This document shows positions 44,931-53,792 of a stretch of 64,000 nucleotides of DNA, piece by piece (position 1 is the stretch's first letter; every line of letters starts with the position of its first letter). The DNA lies in NCBI GenBank assembly GCA_937770485.1, contig CALJHX010000007.1, forward strand, positions 62,001 through 126,000, read 5' to 3'. Under the pieces are notes generated by a model. It saw only the letters and a list, made by a program, of their open reading frames with translations. It ran no database searches and had not been told where the DNA came from. Origin of the DNA: an uncultured Verrucomicrobiae bacterium. Lineage in GTDB: Bacteria > Verrucomicrobiota > Verrucomicrobiia > Limisphaerales > UBA1096. The translations under genes and the position numbers were made by a program.

Positions 44931-46211
44931 ATGGGCATCATCGAGGAACTGGAATGGCGTGGACTAATCTCCGACTGCACGGATCGGGAGGGGCTTGCAC
45001 AGCGCCTGGCCAAAGGGGCCGTGACGCTGTACTGCGGGTTCGACCCCACAGCCGACAGTCTGCACGTCGGCAGCCTTGTGCCGTTGCTGGCGCTGCGCCG
45101 CTTCCAGCAGTTCGGCCACAAGCCGATCGTCGTCGCCGGCGGCGCGACCGGCTCAATCGGTGACCCCAGCGGCAAGAGCGCCGAGCGCCAGTTGCTCACC
45201 CACGAGCAGCTCAATGCCAACATTGTGGGAGTCAAGAAACAGTTGGCCAGTTTTCTGGATTTTGACAGCGAGGCCAACGCGGCGTTGCTCGTTGATAACG
45301 CCGACTGGACTGCTCCGCTCTCGTTCCTTGACGTGCTGCGTGACGTCGGCAAGCATTTCAAGGTCAACGCCATGGTGGCCAAGGAGAGCGTGCGTGCGCG
45401 GATGGAGAATCGCGATGTCGGCATCAGTTTCACCGAGTTCAGCTACATGATACTGCAGGCGCTCGACTTCGATCACCTATACAAGCAGAACGAGTGCGAA
45501 CTGCAGATCGGCGGCAGCGACCAGTGGGGAAACATCACCGCCGGCATCGACCTCATCCACCGCCGGCAGAACCGTCAAGCCTACGGCTTGACCATGCCTC
45601 TGATTACCAATTCGGACGGCACCAAGTTTGGCAAGACGGAGGCCGGCGCCGTATGGCTGGATGTGGCCCGCACGAGTATCTACCAGTTTTACCAATACTG
45701 GGTGCGCGTCGATGATCGTGACGTGGTTCGGTACCTGAATTTTTTCACCTTCCTCCCTCGCGACGAGATCGAGGCCTTGGCCAGGCAGCACACGGAGCAG
45801 CCGCATGCTCGCGTCGCGCACAAGGCCTTGGCCAGGGAGGCCACCGTGCTTGTCCACGGCGAAGAGGCCGCCAGCGAGGCCATCCGCGCCAGCGAGATTC
45901 TGTTCGGCGGTACGCTGGACGGGATCACGGAAGCGACGTTCCGGGAGATTGCCGGTGAGGTGCCGACGCACGAGGTGGCGTTGGATCGTTTCGGCGGCGA
46001 GGGGCTTTGGCTGCCGGAGTTGCTGCACGAGGCCGGTTTGGCCCAGTCGCGTGGCCAGTCGCGCAAGGACATCAAGGGTGGCGGTGTGTACGTGAACAGC
46101 AGTCGAATCGACGACGACCAGCACAAGCTGAAGACCGTCGACTTGTTATTTGGCAAATACCTTCTGTTGCGCCGAGGCAAGCGCAATTACGCCGTTGTTT
46201 TGGCCGTGTAG
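44931..46211 (+). CDS. tyrS: Tyrosyl-tRNA synthetase
   Basis: A 426-residue class Ic synthetase that charges tRNA-Tyr. The open frame reaches back to 44856 across two dispersed palindromes, but ATG 44931 (MGIIEELEWRG) is the natural start. YCGFDPTADSLHVGSLVPL carries the HIGH-like motif (HVGS), GGATGSIGDPSGK the ATP/tyrosine pocket, LQIGGSDQWGNITAGIDLI the amino-acid-binding block, and GTKFGKTEAG the KMSKS-like loop. A C-terminal S4-type RNA-binding domain follows (SRGQSRKDIKGGGVYVNSSR). All catalytic motifs are intact. The NusG-like gene begins 22 bases downstream. Confidence 0.95.
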   Translation: MGIIEELEWRGLISDCTDREGLAQRLAKGAVTLYCGFDPTADSLHVGSLVPLLALRRFQQFGHKPIVVAGGATGSIGDPSGKSAERQLLTHEQLNANIVGVKKQLASFLDFDSEANAALLVDNADWTAPLSFLDVLRDVGKHFKVNAMVAKESVRARMENRDVGISFTEFSYMILQALDFDHLYKQNECELQIGGSDQWGNITAGIDLIHRRQNRQAYGLTMPLITNSDGTKFGKTEAGAVWLDVARTSIYQFYQYWVRVDDRDVVRYLNFFTFLPRDEIEALARQHTEQPHARVAHKALAREATVLVHGEEAASEAIRASEILFGGTLDGITEATFREIAGEVPTHEVALDRFGGEGLWLPELLHEAGLAQSRGQSRKDIKGGGVYVNSSRIDDDQHKLKTVDLLFGKYLLLRRGKRNYAVVLAV

Positions 46212-46233
46212 TTTCGATAAAGTCCGCGCCGAG

Positions 46234-46767
46234 ATGGAGCAGCTCACGGAGGTCACGGATGACGCTCAGGCACCTCAGGACGCGGAGTTGGACTGGTACG
46301 TGGCCCACGTGCGGCCGCGCTGCGAAAAAAAGCTCGTTGAGCACGGCAAAATCTACAACTTCTCCACCACCCTCCCGACTTACAGCAGCACCAAGAAATA
46401 TCGCGGCAAGGTGGTTACGTTCCAAAAGCCGCTTTTCCCCGGCTACGTTTTTCTTCAGCTAAACCGAAAAACAAGAGAAGTGGCGATCCAGAGCAACTAC
46501 GTCGCCAATATGCTAGAAGTCCATAATCAGGAGGAGTTCAAGGAGCAGCTGAGCGACATCCTATTTGCGCTTGATCAAAATCTGGATATCCGAGTCGAGC
46601 CAATGATCGGGAAGGGAAACCGAGTAATGATCAAGTCCGGCTCGCTGCAGGGTCAGGAGGGCTGGGTGGAAGATCGGTTCGGGATGACCACCGTGCTGCT
46701 GCGACTTGATTTCATTGGCCAAGCCGCCGCGATCAAGGTCGATGCTTCCATTCTGGAGCTGATTTAA
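46234..46767 (+). CDS. NusG/RfaH-family transcription elongation factor
   Basis: A 177-residue protein from ATG 46234; a longer frame from 46150 overlaps tyrS and is unlikely. The NGN domain shows WYVAHVRPRCEKKLVEHG and KPLFPGYVFLQLN; a KOW motif lies in GKGNRVMIKSGSLQGQEGWV. The usual nusG context (secE, rplK) is absent. The position after tyrS and the divergent sequence suggest a specialised NusG paralogue (NusG-SP/RfaH-like), possibly for long operons such as surface polysaccharides; no such operon is in the window. Targets cannot be told. Confidence 0.85.
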   Translation: MEQLTEVTDDAQAPQDAELDWYVAHVRPRCEKKLVEHGKIYNFSTTLPTYSSTKKYRGKVVTFQKPLFPGYVFLQLNRKTREVAIQSNYVANMLEVHNQEEFKEQLSDILFALDQNLDIRVEPMIGKGNRVMIKSGSLQGQEGWVEDRFGMTTVLLRLDFIGQAAAIKVDASILELI

Positions 46768-46821
46768 CCGCAATTCCAGACTCGCCTTCGGGCGGTGTTG
46801 TTGGCAGAGTTTGCATTTCCA

Positions 46822-47877
46822 ATGTCCGCTGCAAAAAAAGCTCCCAAGCGATCCGGGATTCTGGCTGGTGGAAACTGGATCATCGATCAGGTGAAGATGA
46901 TCGATGTTTACCCCCAGCGAGAGCAATTGGCCAACATCACCGGGGCCACGGTCACCGGCACCGGCGGTTCGCCGTACAACCTGCTCATCAACCTGGCCAA
47001 GCTCGGCGCTGACATCCCGCTCGCCGCCGCCGGCCTGGTCGGCAAAGACGCTTTCGGCGACCTGATCCTTGCGGACTGCGCCAGCCACAAGATCGAGACC
47101 AAGCTCCTCAAGGCCACCGCCGATGCCCCGACCTCCTACACCGATGTCATGACCGAGACCAAGGGCGGCAACCGGACGTTTTTTCACAACCGCGGCGCCA
47201 ACGCGCTCTGGGGCGGCACCGATATCGACTTCAAAAAAACCAAGGCCCGTTTTTTTCACTTGGGCTACCTGCTCCTGCTCGACGAGATGGATAGCGCCGA
47301 CAAAAATCACGGCACCAAGGCGGCCAAGCTTCTAGCGGCCGCGCAGGCGGCCGGGCTGCGGACGAGCATCGACGCCGTGAGCGAGGACAGCGACCGCTTC
47401 GCCAAGATTGTCACGCCCGCACTGCAGTACACCGACTACTGCATCCTGAACGAAATCGAGGCCGGCAAGACGGCCGGCTTCAAGATACGGCAGGACGACG
47501 GCAAGCTGGACACCGTGGCGCTTCGGCACGCCGCCGGTGCGTTGTTGCAGATGGGCGTCGGCGAGCTTGTGGTGATTCACTTTCCGGAGGGCGGATTCGT
47601 GCGCACGCGAAAAGGTGAGGACGTGCTGCAATCCTCACTGCGAATCCCGGCAAAGGACATCGTTGGAGCGGCCGGGGCGGGGGATGCCTTCTGCACCGGC
47701 ATGCTGCTTGGCCTGCACGAGGAATGGGACTTGGCCAAGTGCCTCGAGACAGCGGTCTGCGCCGCCGCCGCCTGTCTCTCCGATCCGTCTTGCACCGGCG
47801 GCATGAAGTCGCTCCGAAGTGTGCAGGCACTGGCCAAAAAATATAAATTTCGCCCAAGGCTCGAGCCGGGGTTTTGA
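46822..47877 (+). CDS. PfkB-family carbohydrate kinase
   Basis: A 351-residue ribokinase-like sugar kinase starting at ATG 46822 (MSAAKKAPKR); an ATG 27 bases earlier is in frame but less likely. GGNWIIDQVKMIDVYP, GTGGSPYNLLINLAKLGA (sugar-binding), FHNRGANALWG, and the catalytic anion hole in VGAAGAGDAFCTGMLLGLH, with the Asp as general base, are all clear. The substrate is not fixed by sequence; ribokinase, adenosine kinase and fructokinase types are possible. It follows the NusG-like gene by about 55 bases and converges with efp. Confidence 0.88.
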   Translation: MSAAKKAPKRSGILAGGNWIIDQVKMIDVYPQREQLANITGATVTGTGGSPYNLLINLAKLGADIPLAAAGLVGKDAFGDLILADCASHKIETKLLKATADAPTSYTDVMTETKGGNRTFFHNRGANALWGGTDIDFKKTKARFFHLGYLLLLDEMDSADKNHGTKAAKLLAAAQAAGLRTSIDAVSEDSDRFAKIVTPALQYTDYCILNEIEAGKTAGFKIRQDDGKLDTVALRHAAGALLQMGVGELVVIHFPEGGFVRTRKGEDVLQSSLRIPAKDIVGAAGAGDAFCTGMLLGLHEEWDLAKCLETAVCAAAACLSDPSCTGGMKSLRSVQALAKKYKFRPRLEPGF

Positions 47878-47880
47878 CAA

Positions 47881-47913
47881 AAAAAACGCTCCGCTTGGCC
47901 AAGCGGGGCGCTC
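47881..47913 (-). terminator. Terminator of efp built from the dispersed palindrome
   Basis: The bases 47887-47910, containing CCGCTTGGCCAAGCGG, are self-complementary over 12 pairs (one of them G-U), and on the reverse strand they are followed by a run of T from 47886 down through the mirrored A tract. This is an intrinsic terminator for the leftward EF-P gene whose stem is a full copy of the dispersed element. Confidence 0.75.
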
Positions 47914-47938
47914 ACAAAATAATATCGTTTGCGGTGAA

Positions 47939-48502
47939 CTATTTGTTCACGCGCTCCATGTATTTTCCTTCACGCGTGTCTATTTTCAGCCGCTCGCCGT
48001 TCTTGATGAAGAGTGGCGCCTGGACGGTCTTCCCGGTCTCGAGGGTGACGGTTTTCATCACGTTCGTTGTGGAGTCGCCTTTCACCCCTTCCGGGGCATC
48101 GGTCACGGTGAGCACCACGCTCGACGGCAGTTCCAGCACGGCCGGGTTGCCCTCGATGAACGTGATCTCGACCTCGCAGTTCTCGACCATGTAATCCACC
48201 GCATCGCCGACCAGCTCCGGTATTATTGTCTCAGGTTCGTATGTTTCCGGATCGGTGAAAACGAAGTCTTCGCCGTCGCGATAGCTGTACTCCATCTTGC
48301 GGCGGTTGAGCGGAATCACGTCGACTTTCTCTGTGGAACTGAATCGAGTGTCGAACGATTTTCCCGTGCGAATGCTGCGCAGCGTGGCCTGTACAAACGC
48401 ACGCGTCTTTGGCGGCGTGCGATGGTGGCACTCCAGCACGACGGCTACCTCGCCCTTGTGCTTGACGGCCATTCCTCTGCGAAGATCATTTCCTGAAGGC
48501 AT
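47939..48502 (-). CDS. efp: Elongation factor P
   Basis: EF-P helps ribosomes through polyproline stalls. From ATG 48502 it is 187 residues of the normal length; an open extension to 48586 is unlikely. The KOW-like N-domain shows MPSGNDLRRGMAVKHKGEVAVV, and ECHHRTPPKTRAFVQATLRS holds the loop with the conserved lysine (PPKT) that is modified in many bacteria. MEYSYRDGEDFVFTDPETY (domain II) and a C-terminal LFIKNGERLKIDTREGKYMERV (domain III) follow. The HRTPPKTRAF loop is of the type seen in Verrucomicrobia and related phyla rather than the E. coli KPGKG form. Its terminator is formed by a dispersed palindrome. Confidence 0.93.
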   Translation of the reverse strand: MPSGNDLRRGMAVKHKGEVAVVLECHHRTPPKTRAFVQATLRSIRTGKSFDTRFSSTEKVDVIPLNRRKMEYSYRDGEDFVFTDPETYEPETIIPELVGDAVDYMVENCEVEITFIEGNPAVLELPSSVVLTVTDAPEGVKGDSTTNVMKTVTLETGKTVQAPLFIKNGERLKIDTREGKYMERVNK

Positions 48503-48590
48503 GATTGGGGTTCCGTTTTTGCGATAAACGGGGCGCGAACGTAACGAACCACGGCTTGATTTCAAGCCCTGAGTTTCAAGCCGCAACCGG

Positions 48591-49472
48591 TTACTTGCGC
48601 GGGTCGCTCTTGAAACGGAACGGGGCCTTGCCGGTGAGTGCGGTGCTGGTGATGGAGGGGCACCAGAATTTCTCGACGTGTTGCACGACCAGGTCGGTGC
48701 CGGCGAAGTGGCTGACGAACGGTCGCTTTTTCGGGTTGTACATCGTGTCGGTCATGTCGCGCATGAGGACGACGTTTTTGCCGACGGTGACCATTTGGCG
48801 GATACCGACCGGGCGGCCGAGCACGCACATGTTGAGGTGCACGCCCATGAGGATGACGTTGTCGATGCCGTGCTGCGCGAGCAGGTTGTACGCCTCCTGC
48901 CCGTTGTCGGTGATGGCGTCACGCTCGGCGTCGATCTCGATGAGGTCGATCTGCCGCGTCCACGCCTCGCGGATCGGGTATTCCTCTTCGCAGTCGCAAC
49001 CCATGTCGGTGTCGTCGATCGGGAGATCCGGCTCGCGGGACTTGTTTGGCCAGCACCAGTTGGTGCCCCAGCGGACGTCCTTCGAGAGCGACACCGGCGG
49101 CTTGGCGGTCGGGGCGTCCTTGGCCCGTTTGCGCGCCGGTGTGTCCTTGTAAAAATCAACCGTCGAGCTGGGCGCGTGGATGATGAGCAGGCCCTTCTCG
49201 CGGGCCAAGCGGAGCAGTTCGTTCATCGGCTTGGCCATTTCGGCGACGCGCTTGGCGGCGTTCGGGCACCAGTGATCGTCCCACATGTCCACGATCACCA
49301 CGGCCGTCTTGGAGGCCTCCCAAGTGACCTTAGTCTCGACCGGTTTGTATTTGCCGCCGCCGGTCGCCGAGAGCGACTGCGTGCGGGCCTTGAAAGTGAA
49401 CGGGGCGGAGTGAGCCATGTCAGCGACAAAAAAAGTGGCCAATGCGGCCAGGGCCAGGCGAATGGTTTTCAT
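48591..49472 (-). CDS. Secreted isochorismatase-like cysteine hydrolase
   Basis: A 293-residue protein with a signal peptide (IRLALAALATFFVADMAHSAP). The isochorismatase/nicotinamidase fold shows TAVVIVDMWDDHWCPNAAKR (first Asp), a Lys-containing segment, and NVILMGVHLNMCVLGRPVGI with the nucleophilic cysteine; VLMRDMTDTMYN follows. The catalytic triad therefore appears complete, though the inserted region at about 115-175 with several Cys is unusual. Secreted members are common in Planctomycetes and Verrucomicrobia without known substrate. It is followed on the same strand by efp about 90 bases later and preceded by the heme protein gene. Confidence 0.87.
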   Translation of the reverse strand: MKTIRLALAALATFFVADMAHSAPFTFKARTQSLSATGGGKYKPVETKVTWEASKTAVVIVDMWDDHWCPNAAKRVAEMAKPMNELLRLAREKGLLIIHAPSSTVDFYKDTPARKRAKDAPTAKPPVSLSKDVRWGTNWCWPNKSREPDLPIDDTDMGCDCEEEYPIREAWTRQIDLIEIDAERDAITDNGQEAYNLLAQHGIDNVILMGVHLNMCVLGRPVGIRQMVTVGKNVVLMRDMTDTMYNPKKRPFVSHFAGTDLVVQHVEKFWCPSITSTALTGKAPFRFKSDPRK

Positions 49473-49515
49473 GCGAGGAGCTTGGCCAAGCGCCGACCGT
49501 TTGTAAAGACGCCGA

Positions 49516-50607
49516 CTACGGCTTGGCTTGCTTGAGGCTGTACAGGTAGGTGACCATGTCCACCAATTCCTGCGGCGTCATCGTCGCCTGCAGGCCCTGC
49601 GGCATGATGCTGATCGGCAACTGCGTGCGCTTGGCGATGTCCGCCGTTTTGTAGGCGATGGAAATTCCGCCGGGCAACTTGAGCGTCAACTCGTCGTCGG
49701 TCTGGCTGGTGATGATGCCCAGCGCCTCGGCGCCGTTTTTCGTTTTCAACAGCCACGCCTCGTAGCCGAACGGGATGCCGGCGTTGGGGTCGAGGATGGA
49801 GAGCAGCAACGCCTCGCGGCCGAGCTTGGTGCCGATGCCGGAAAGTTTTGGGCCGAAGTCGATGCCCCTGCCGTTGACCTGGTGGCAGGTGGCACAGGTG
49901 CTTTGCGGACGAAAAAAAATCTTTTCGCCGTTGGCCATGTCGCCCTTCATCGCGACGAGCTTGGCCAAGGGGGGCAGCGCCTGGCCAAGCCCCTGCGGCG
50001 GCGGGAAGAGCTTGGTCGCCTGTTCGCGGAGGTTTTTCCAGCGGACGCCACGCAGTGCGTTGCCCGCGGCGAAGTTGAGATCGGCCGGGAGTCGCCCAGC
50101 CTTGGCCTCGGTCAAAAGTTCTTTTGCGCCGGTCTTGGCCTTGGCCAGCCCGTTGACGGCGATCGTGCGCAGAGCCAGCGGCTTTTTGGCGTCCCTGGCC
50201 AGGCGCAGCAACACCGGCCCGGCCTCGGGTGCCTGCGCGTTGGCCAGCGCGGCGACGGTGGCGGCGGCATGCTCCCCGTCGATGGCGGCGCGGATCAGCT
50301 TCAATCCGGCGTCGTTCAGCAACAGGCGGATCGCCTCGACGCCGGTCGAGTCGTTGGGATGCGCCTGCGCGTACCGGAGCAGCTCCGCCTCGTGGCCGCG
50401 CAGCTTGAAATCGCGGACGATCTCGACGAACGCCGCCTGGCCACGCGACGCCTCGAGGAGGTCGAGCACCACTTTTTTGATCGCCGGGTTGGCGTCGAGG
50501 TCGATGTCTTTGAGCCGCTTGAGCGCCTCAAGCTGGACGTTGACTTGTGCCGACAAATGAGGGGAGGCCAAGCCGATGGCCAGCACAATGAAAAACCGTT
50601 TCAGCAT
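49516..50607 (-). CDS. Secreted TIGR02603-type heme-binding protein with HEAT-like repeats
   Basis: A 363-residue protein with a short signal peptide (FFIVLAIGLASPHLSAQ). Helical HEAT-like repeats occupy about residues 25-215, then MANGEKIFFRPQSTCATCHQVNGRG carries a CxxCH heme c motif. The C-terminal GPKLSGIGTKLGREALLLSIL, LPGGISIAYKTADIAKRTQL and LVDMVTYLYSL match the putative heme-binding domain TIGR02603 of Planctomycetes and Verrucomicrobia. These are periplasmic proteins of unknown electron partner, often next to PQQ or glucose dehydrogenase-like genes, which are absent here. Its ATG lies 2 bases past the restored stop of folE2 (50609), so the two are translationally close. Confidence 0.88.
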   Translation of the reverse strand: MLKRFFIVLAIGLASPHLSAQVNVQLEALKRLKDIDLDANPAIKKVVLDLLEASRGQAAFVEIVRDFKLRGHEAELLRYAQAHPNDSTGVEAIRLLLNDAGLKLIRAAIDGEHAAATVAALANAQAPEAGPVLLRLARDAKKPLALRTIAVNGLAKAKTGAKELLTEAKAGRLPADLNFAAGNALRGVRWKNLREQATKLFPPPQGLGQALPPLAKLVAMKGDMANGEKIFFRPQSTCATCHQVNGRGIDFGPKLSGIGTKLGREALLLSILDPNAGIPFGYEAWLLKTKNGAEALGIITSQTDDELTLKLPGGISIAYKTADIAKRTQLPISIMPQGLQATMTPQELVDMVTYLYSLKQAKP

Positions 50608-50608
50608 C

Positions 50609-51455
50609 TCAGCCCTTCTCGATGCTGGCGTAGGCGTTGTGGTTGTGGATGCTCTCGAAGTTCTCGGCCTCGACCTTGTACCACGTGACGTGCTCGTGCG
50701 CCTTGAGCCGGAGCACCACGTTGCGGACGAGATCCTCGACGAAATACCGGGTTTTCGTACGCCCGCTCGGTCACCGCCTTTTCGTCGGGACGCTTGAGCA
50801 GCGAGTACAGTTCGCTGCTGGCCGACTGCTCAATGAGCGCGATCAAATCCTCGATCCACACCGTCTCTGACGAGCGGATTGCCACCGTGACTTCGCCGCG
50901 CTGGTTATGCGCGCCGTACTGGCTGATCGCCTTCGAGCAGGGGCAGAGCGTCGTCACCGCCACGCGCAGGGTCATCACAAAATCGATGTCACTGCCGCTG
51001 GCGTTGGCCTCGAATCGCACGGTGTAGTCCATCAGCCCCTCGAGCCCGGTGGCAGGGGCCTTCTTGGTGATGAAGTACGGGAACTCCATCTCAAGGTGCG
51101 AGGTGTTGGCCTTGAGCCGCTCCTGCATCCGGGCGAGCAGGTCGGGGATGTTCTCGACGTGGATCATCCCGCCGTGCGAGTGCAGCACCTCGATGAACCG
51201 GCTCATGTGCGTGCCCTTGAACTCCATCGGCAAATCCACGAACAAGCCGACCGTGGCGATGGTGTTCTGCGCCACGTGGGCGCGATCCCGCACCTGGATC
51301 GGGAAGCGCAGGCCGCGCACGCCGACCTTGTCAATCGGGAGCTCTCGGGTGTCCCGCGTGCTTTGCGCGTCGTGCAGCGGGGTCGTCGCGTCGGTGGTTA
51401 TCGAATGCTCACTCGGCATCACGGCCAATATAGCAGGAGCGTCCCGCCTTGCCAA
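50609..51455 (-). CDS. folE2: GTP cyclohydrolase IB (FolE2/MptA), apparent frameshift near the C-terminus
   Basis: FolE2 opens GTP to make dihydroneopterin triphosphate for folate and queuosine. The N-terminal part is intact: [35 protein letters not shown], the [20 protein letters not shown] block with the catalytic cysteine, and [24 protein letters not shown]. After ENPVF the frame is lost; the conserved tail ([37 protein letters not shown]) continues in the next frame and ends at 50609. Removing one T of the reverse-strand TTT run (+ strand AAA at 50742-50744) restores it. The frame that starts the gene runs on to 50601. Start could be the internal MPSEHSITT. Confidence 0.87.
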
Positions 51456-51465
51456 ACGGCGAAAA

Positions 51466-52147
51466 CTACTCGCGCTTGGCCAAGCGCGGCTTCACGAGGG
51501 AAGTCCACAGCGCGTAGCCCTTGGCGTTGAGGTGTAGGCCATCGCCGAGGAACAGATCCGGCTTGGGCTTGCCGTCGCCGCCAAGCATCGGCTGCCAAAT
51601 GTCGATGTAATCGAGCCGCTTGCTCCTTGGCGCAGTCGCCGCGCACAAGCGCGTTGGCCTTGGCCATCTTCTCAGAGAGCTTCCAGCGGCTGAGGCTGGG
51701 CTTGATGGCGATGAACGAGATGCGCGCCTCGGGCAGCTTGGCGTGCACGGTCTTCACGAATTTCTGAAAATCAGCCAGCACCGTCTCCGGCGACTTGCCG
51801 GCGGCGACGTCGTTGTCTCCGGCGTAAAGGACGATCTGCCTGGGTTTGTACGGATGCAAGATGCGTCCGGCGAAGTGGGTCGAGTCGGCAATCTGCGAGC
51901 CGCCGAAGCCCCGGTTGATAACCGAAAAACCAGCGAAATCCTGTTTGAGTGTTTTCCACATCCGGATGCTCGAGCTGCCGATGAACAGGACACCGCCCGG
52001 CTCGGGCATCTGTTTTTTGTCAGCGGCCTCGAAACGGGCGATATACTTTTCCCACCGCGACGAGTCGTGATCCGCCGCAATAGCAGCGATCGGCAACATC
52101 CCACAGACAAGTGCCAGTCGGGCGATAGTTTTTTGAACCAAGGGCAT
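51466..52147 (-). CDS. Secreted SGNH/GDSL hydrolase, apparent frameshift near the C-terminus
   Basis: From ATG 52147 a signal peptide (TIARLALVCGMLPIAAIAA) leads into VLFIGSSSIRMWKTLKQDF (nucleophile Ser of block I), VINRGFGGSQIADSTHF (block II Gly), IVLYAGDNDVAAGKSPE (block III Asn). The frame breaks near AKEQAARL (about 51625-51632); the expected end DYIDIWQPMLGGDGKPKPD and LGDGLHLNAKGYALW, with the Asp-x-x-His block V, continues in another frame to a stop at 51466. Read together they give a typical lipase/acetylesterase-like protein of about 226 residues. The 18-bp palindrome CGCGCTTGGCCAAGCGCG (51471-51488) encodes its last residues, RLAKRE. Confidence 0.82.
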
Positions 52148-52235
52148 GCGAGGACTCTCAGGCAACGCTTCCCGCTTGGGAAGAAAAAACGGTTTAAGCT
52201 TCAATCCGTTGCTCACTTGGCCAAGACTTTTGCCG

Positions 52236-53087
52236 ATGCTGGAAGCGCTCAAGCCGGACGATTACCTGCCGCTGGTCAAGGCCGCCCTGGCCGAGGACAT
52301 CGGCAGCGGCGACGCGACCACCCTGGCCCTGGTGCCCGGGGACTCGTTCGCGATGGCGGTGATGGTCGCCCGCGATCCGCTGGTCATGGCCGGGGTCGAT
52401 CTCGCCCTGGCCGCGTTTCAGGAGGTTGATGAACGCGTCGAGTTTGGCATCGAGATTTTCGACGGCCAACTCGGCGGGCTTGGCCAAGCGTTGCTGCGCG
52501 TGCAGGGGCCGACCCGAGCATTGCTCACGGCGGAGCGAACCGCCCTCAATTTCGTCCAGCGCCTGGCCGGCGTGGCCACACTCACGGCGCAGTTCGTCGA
52601 GCAGGTCGCCGGCACTGGGGCGCAGATTCTCGACACACGAAAGACGACTCCCGGCTGGCGCTCGCTGGAGAAATACGCCGTGGCCTGCGGCGGCGGCACG
52701 AATCACCGGGTTGGGCTTTACGACCGGGTGATGATCAAGGACAACCATCTCGCCGCACTCGATGGCGACATCGCCAAGGCAGTGGCGCTGGCACGCGAGG
52801 CGTCGCCCGAATTGAAAATTGAGGTCGAGGCAGACACGGTCGAGCAGGCCCGGGCGGCGGCGGAAGCCGGCGCGGACATCGTCCTGCTTGACAACATGAG
52901 CTGCGACCAAATCCGCGAAGCCATCGAGCTGATTGATGGCCGTTCCGAGACCGAGGCCAGCGGCGGCGTGACGCTGGAGACGGTCCGCGAAATCGCCGGG
53001 ACGGGAGTGAACTTTATCTCGGTCGGCGCGCTGACCCACTCCGCGCCGTCGGTCGATATCGCGCTCGACTTCGACCAGATCGCCTGA
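52236..53087 (+). CDS. nadC: Nicotinate-nucleotide pyrophosphorylase (quinolinate phosphoribosyltransferase)
   Basis: A 283-residue NadC, which turns quinolinate into nicotinate mononucleotide. ATG 52236 is the natural start; an upstream open stretch overlaps the divergent SGNH gene. ALAEDIGSGDATTLALVPG, TALNFVQRLAGVATLTAQFV, ILDTRKTTPGWRSLEKYAVACGGG (Lys/Arg substrate ligands), HRVGLYDRVMIKDNHLA and VEADTVEQARAAAEAGADIVLLDNM are the expected blocks, and the C-terminal SVGALTHSAPSVDIALDF completes the barrel. nadA and nadB are not nearby. A dispersed palindrome (52478-52489) encodes GLGQALLR near residue 86. Confidence 0.94.
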   Translation: MLEALKPDDYLPLVKAALAEDIGSGDATTLALVPGDSFAMAVMVARDPLVMAGVDLALAAFQEVDERVEFGIEIFDGQLGGLGQALLRVQGPTRALLTAERTALNFVQRLAGVATLTAQFVEQVAGTGAQILDTRKTTPGWRSLEKYAVACGGGTNHRVGLYDRVMIKDNHLAALDGDIAKAVALAREASPELKIEVEADTVEQARAAAEAGADIVLLDNMSCDQIREAIELIDGRSETEASGGVTLETVREIAGTGVNFISVGALTHSAPSVDIALDFDQIA

Positions 53088-53093
53088 CAGCGG

Positions 53094-53783
53094 CTACTTC
53101 TGCGCTAGCTTGGCCAAGGCGGCCGAGGCGGCCTGCGACTCGGCTTCCTTTTTGCTGCTGCCGGTGCCGCGTCCCAGTTCTTTTCCTGCTTGAAGGACGG
53201 CGACCTCGAACTCCCGGGCGTGAGCCGGGCCGGAAGTGCTGAGCAGCTCGTACGTCGGCGATACGCCGGTGATGCCCTGGAAATATTCCTGCAACTCGCC
53301 CTTGGGATTTTCGATTACGGCGATGCTGTCCGGGTTGGCGAGTTCATCCTCAAAAACCCGCCGGACAAAGTCACTCGCAGCGTCCAGCCCGCCGTCGAGA
53401 TACAGCGCGGCGACCAGCGCTTCAAAGACATCCTCCAGCGCGGAGTCCTTCCCCCGGTCAAAGTCGGATTGCTGGCCCCGGCCCAGGACGAGGTACTGCC
53501 CGAGGCCAAGCGCATCGGCCTTGGCCGCCAGCGACGTGCCGTTGACCAACCTGGCGCGGGCCTTGGTCAGGTGGCCTTCGTCCTTTTCGGGATGAAGCCG
53601 GTAAAGCGCCTCGGAGATCACCGCCTGCAAAATAGCGTCGCCGAGAAATTCCATCCGCTGGTTGTCATCGGACGGCTTCGATTGGTTGCCGGACGCCGAG
53701 GGATGCGTGATGGCAAGCTGCAACAGGCTCACGTCACGAAACTCGTGACCGAGCGTCTGCTGTATTGCCTGCAAGTCAGCCAC
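53094..53783 (-). CDS. rnc: Ribonuclease III
   Basis: A 229-residue RNase III that cuts double-stranded RNA in rRNA and mRNA processing. The catalytic domain shows FRDVSLLQLAITHPSA, DNQRMEFLGDAILQAVISEAL (signature with the first Glu/Asp), and a second metal-binding region in DSALEDVFEALVAALYLDGG. The C-terminal dsRBD includes PKGELQEYFQGITG, and KELGRGTGSSKKEAESQAASAAL. Everything required is intact and the length is normal. The zinc-finger-like gene ends only 9 bases upstream, so the two share a transcript. It converges with nadC, 6 bases apart. Confidence 0.95.
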   Translation of the reverse strand: MADLQAIQQTLGHEFRDVSLLQLAITHPSASGNQSKPSDDNQRMEFLGDAILQAVISEALYRLHPEKDEGHLTKARARLVNGTSLAAKADALGLGQYLVLGRGQQSDFDRGKDSALEDVFEALVAALYLDGGLDAASDFVRRVFEDELANPDSIAVIENPKGELQEYFQGITGVSPTYELLSTSGPAHAREFEVAVLQAGKELGRGTGSSKKEAESQAASAALAKLAQK

Positions 53784-53792
53784 GCTTTGGGT

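Noticed and set aside
52194-53039. Long reverse reading opposite nadC
   Set aside because: It is the shadow of a GC-rich coding frame; nadC on the forward strand has all its catalytic blocks.
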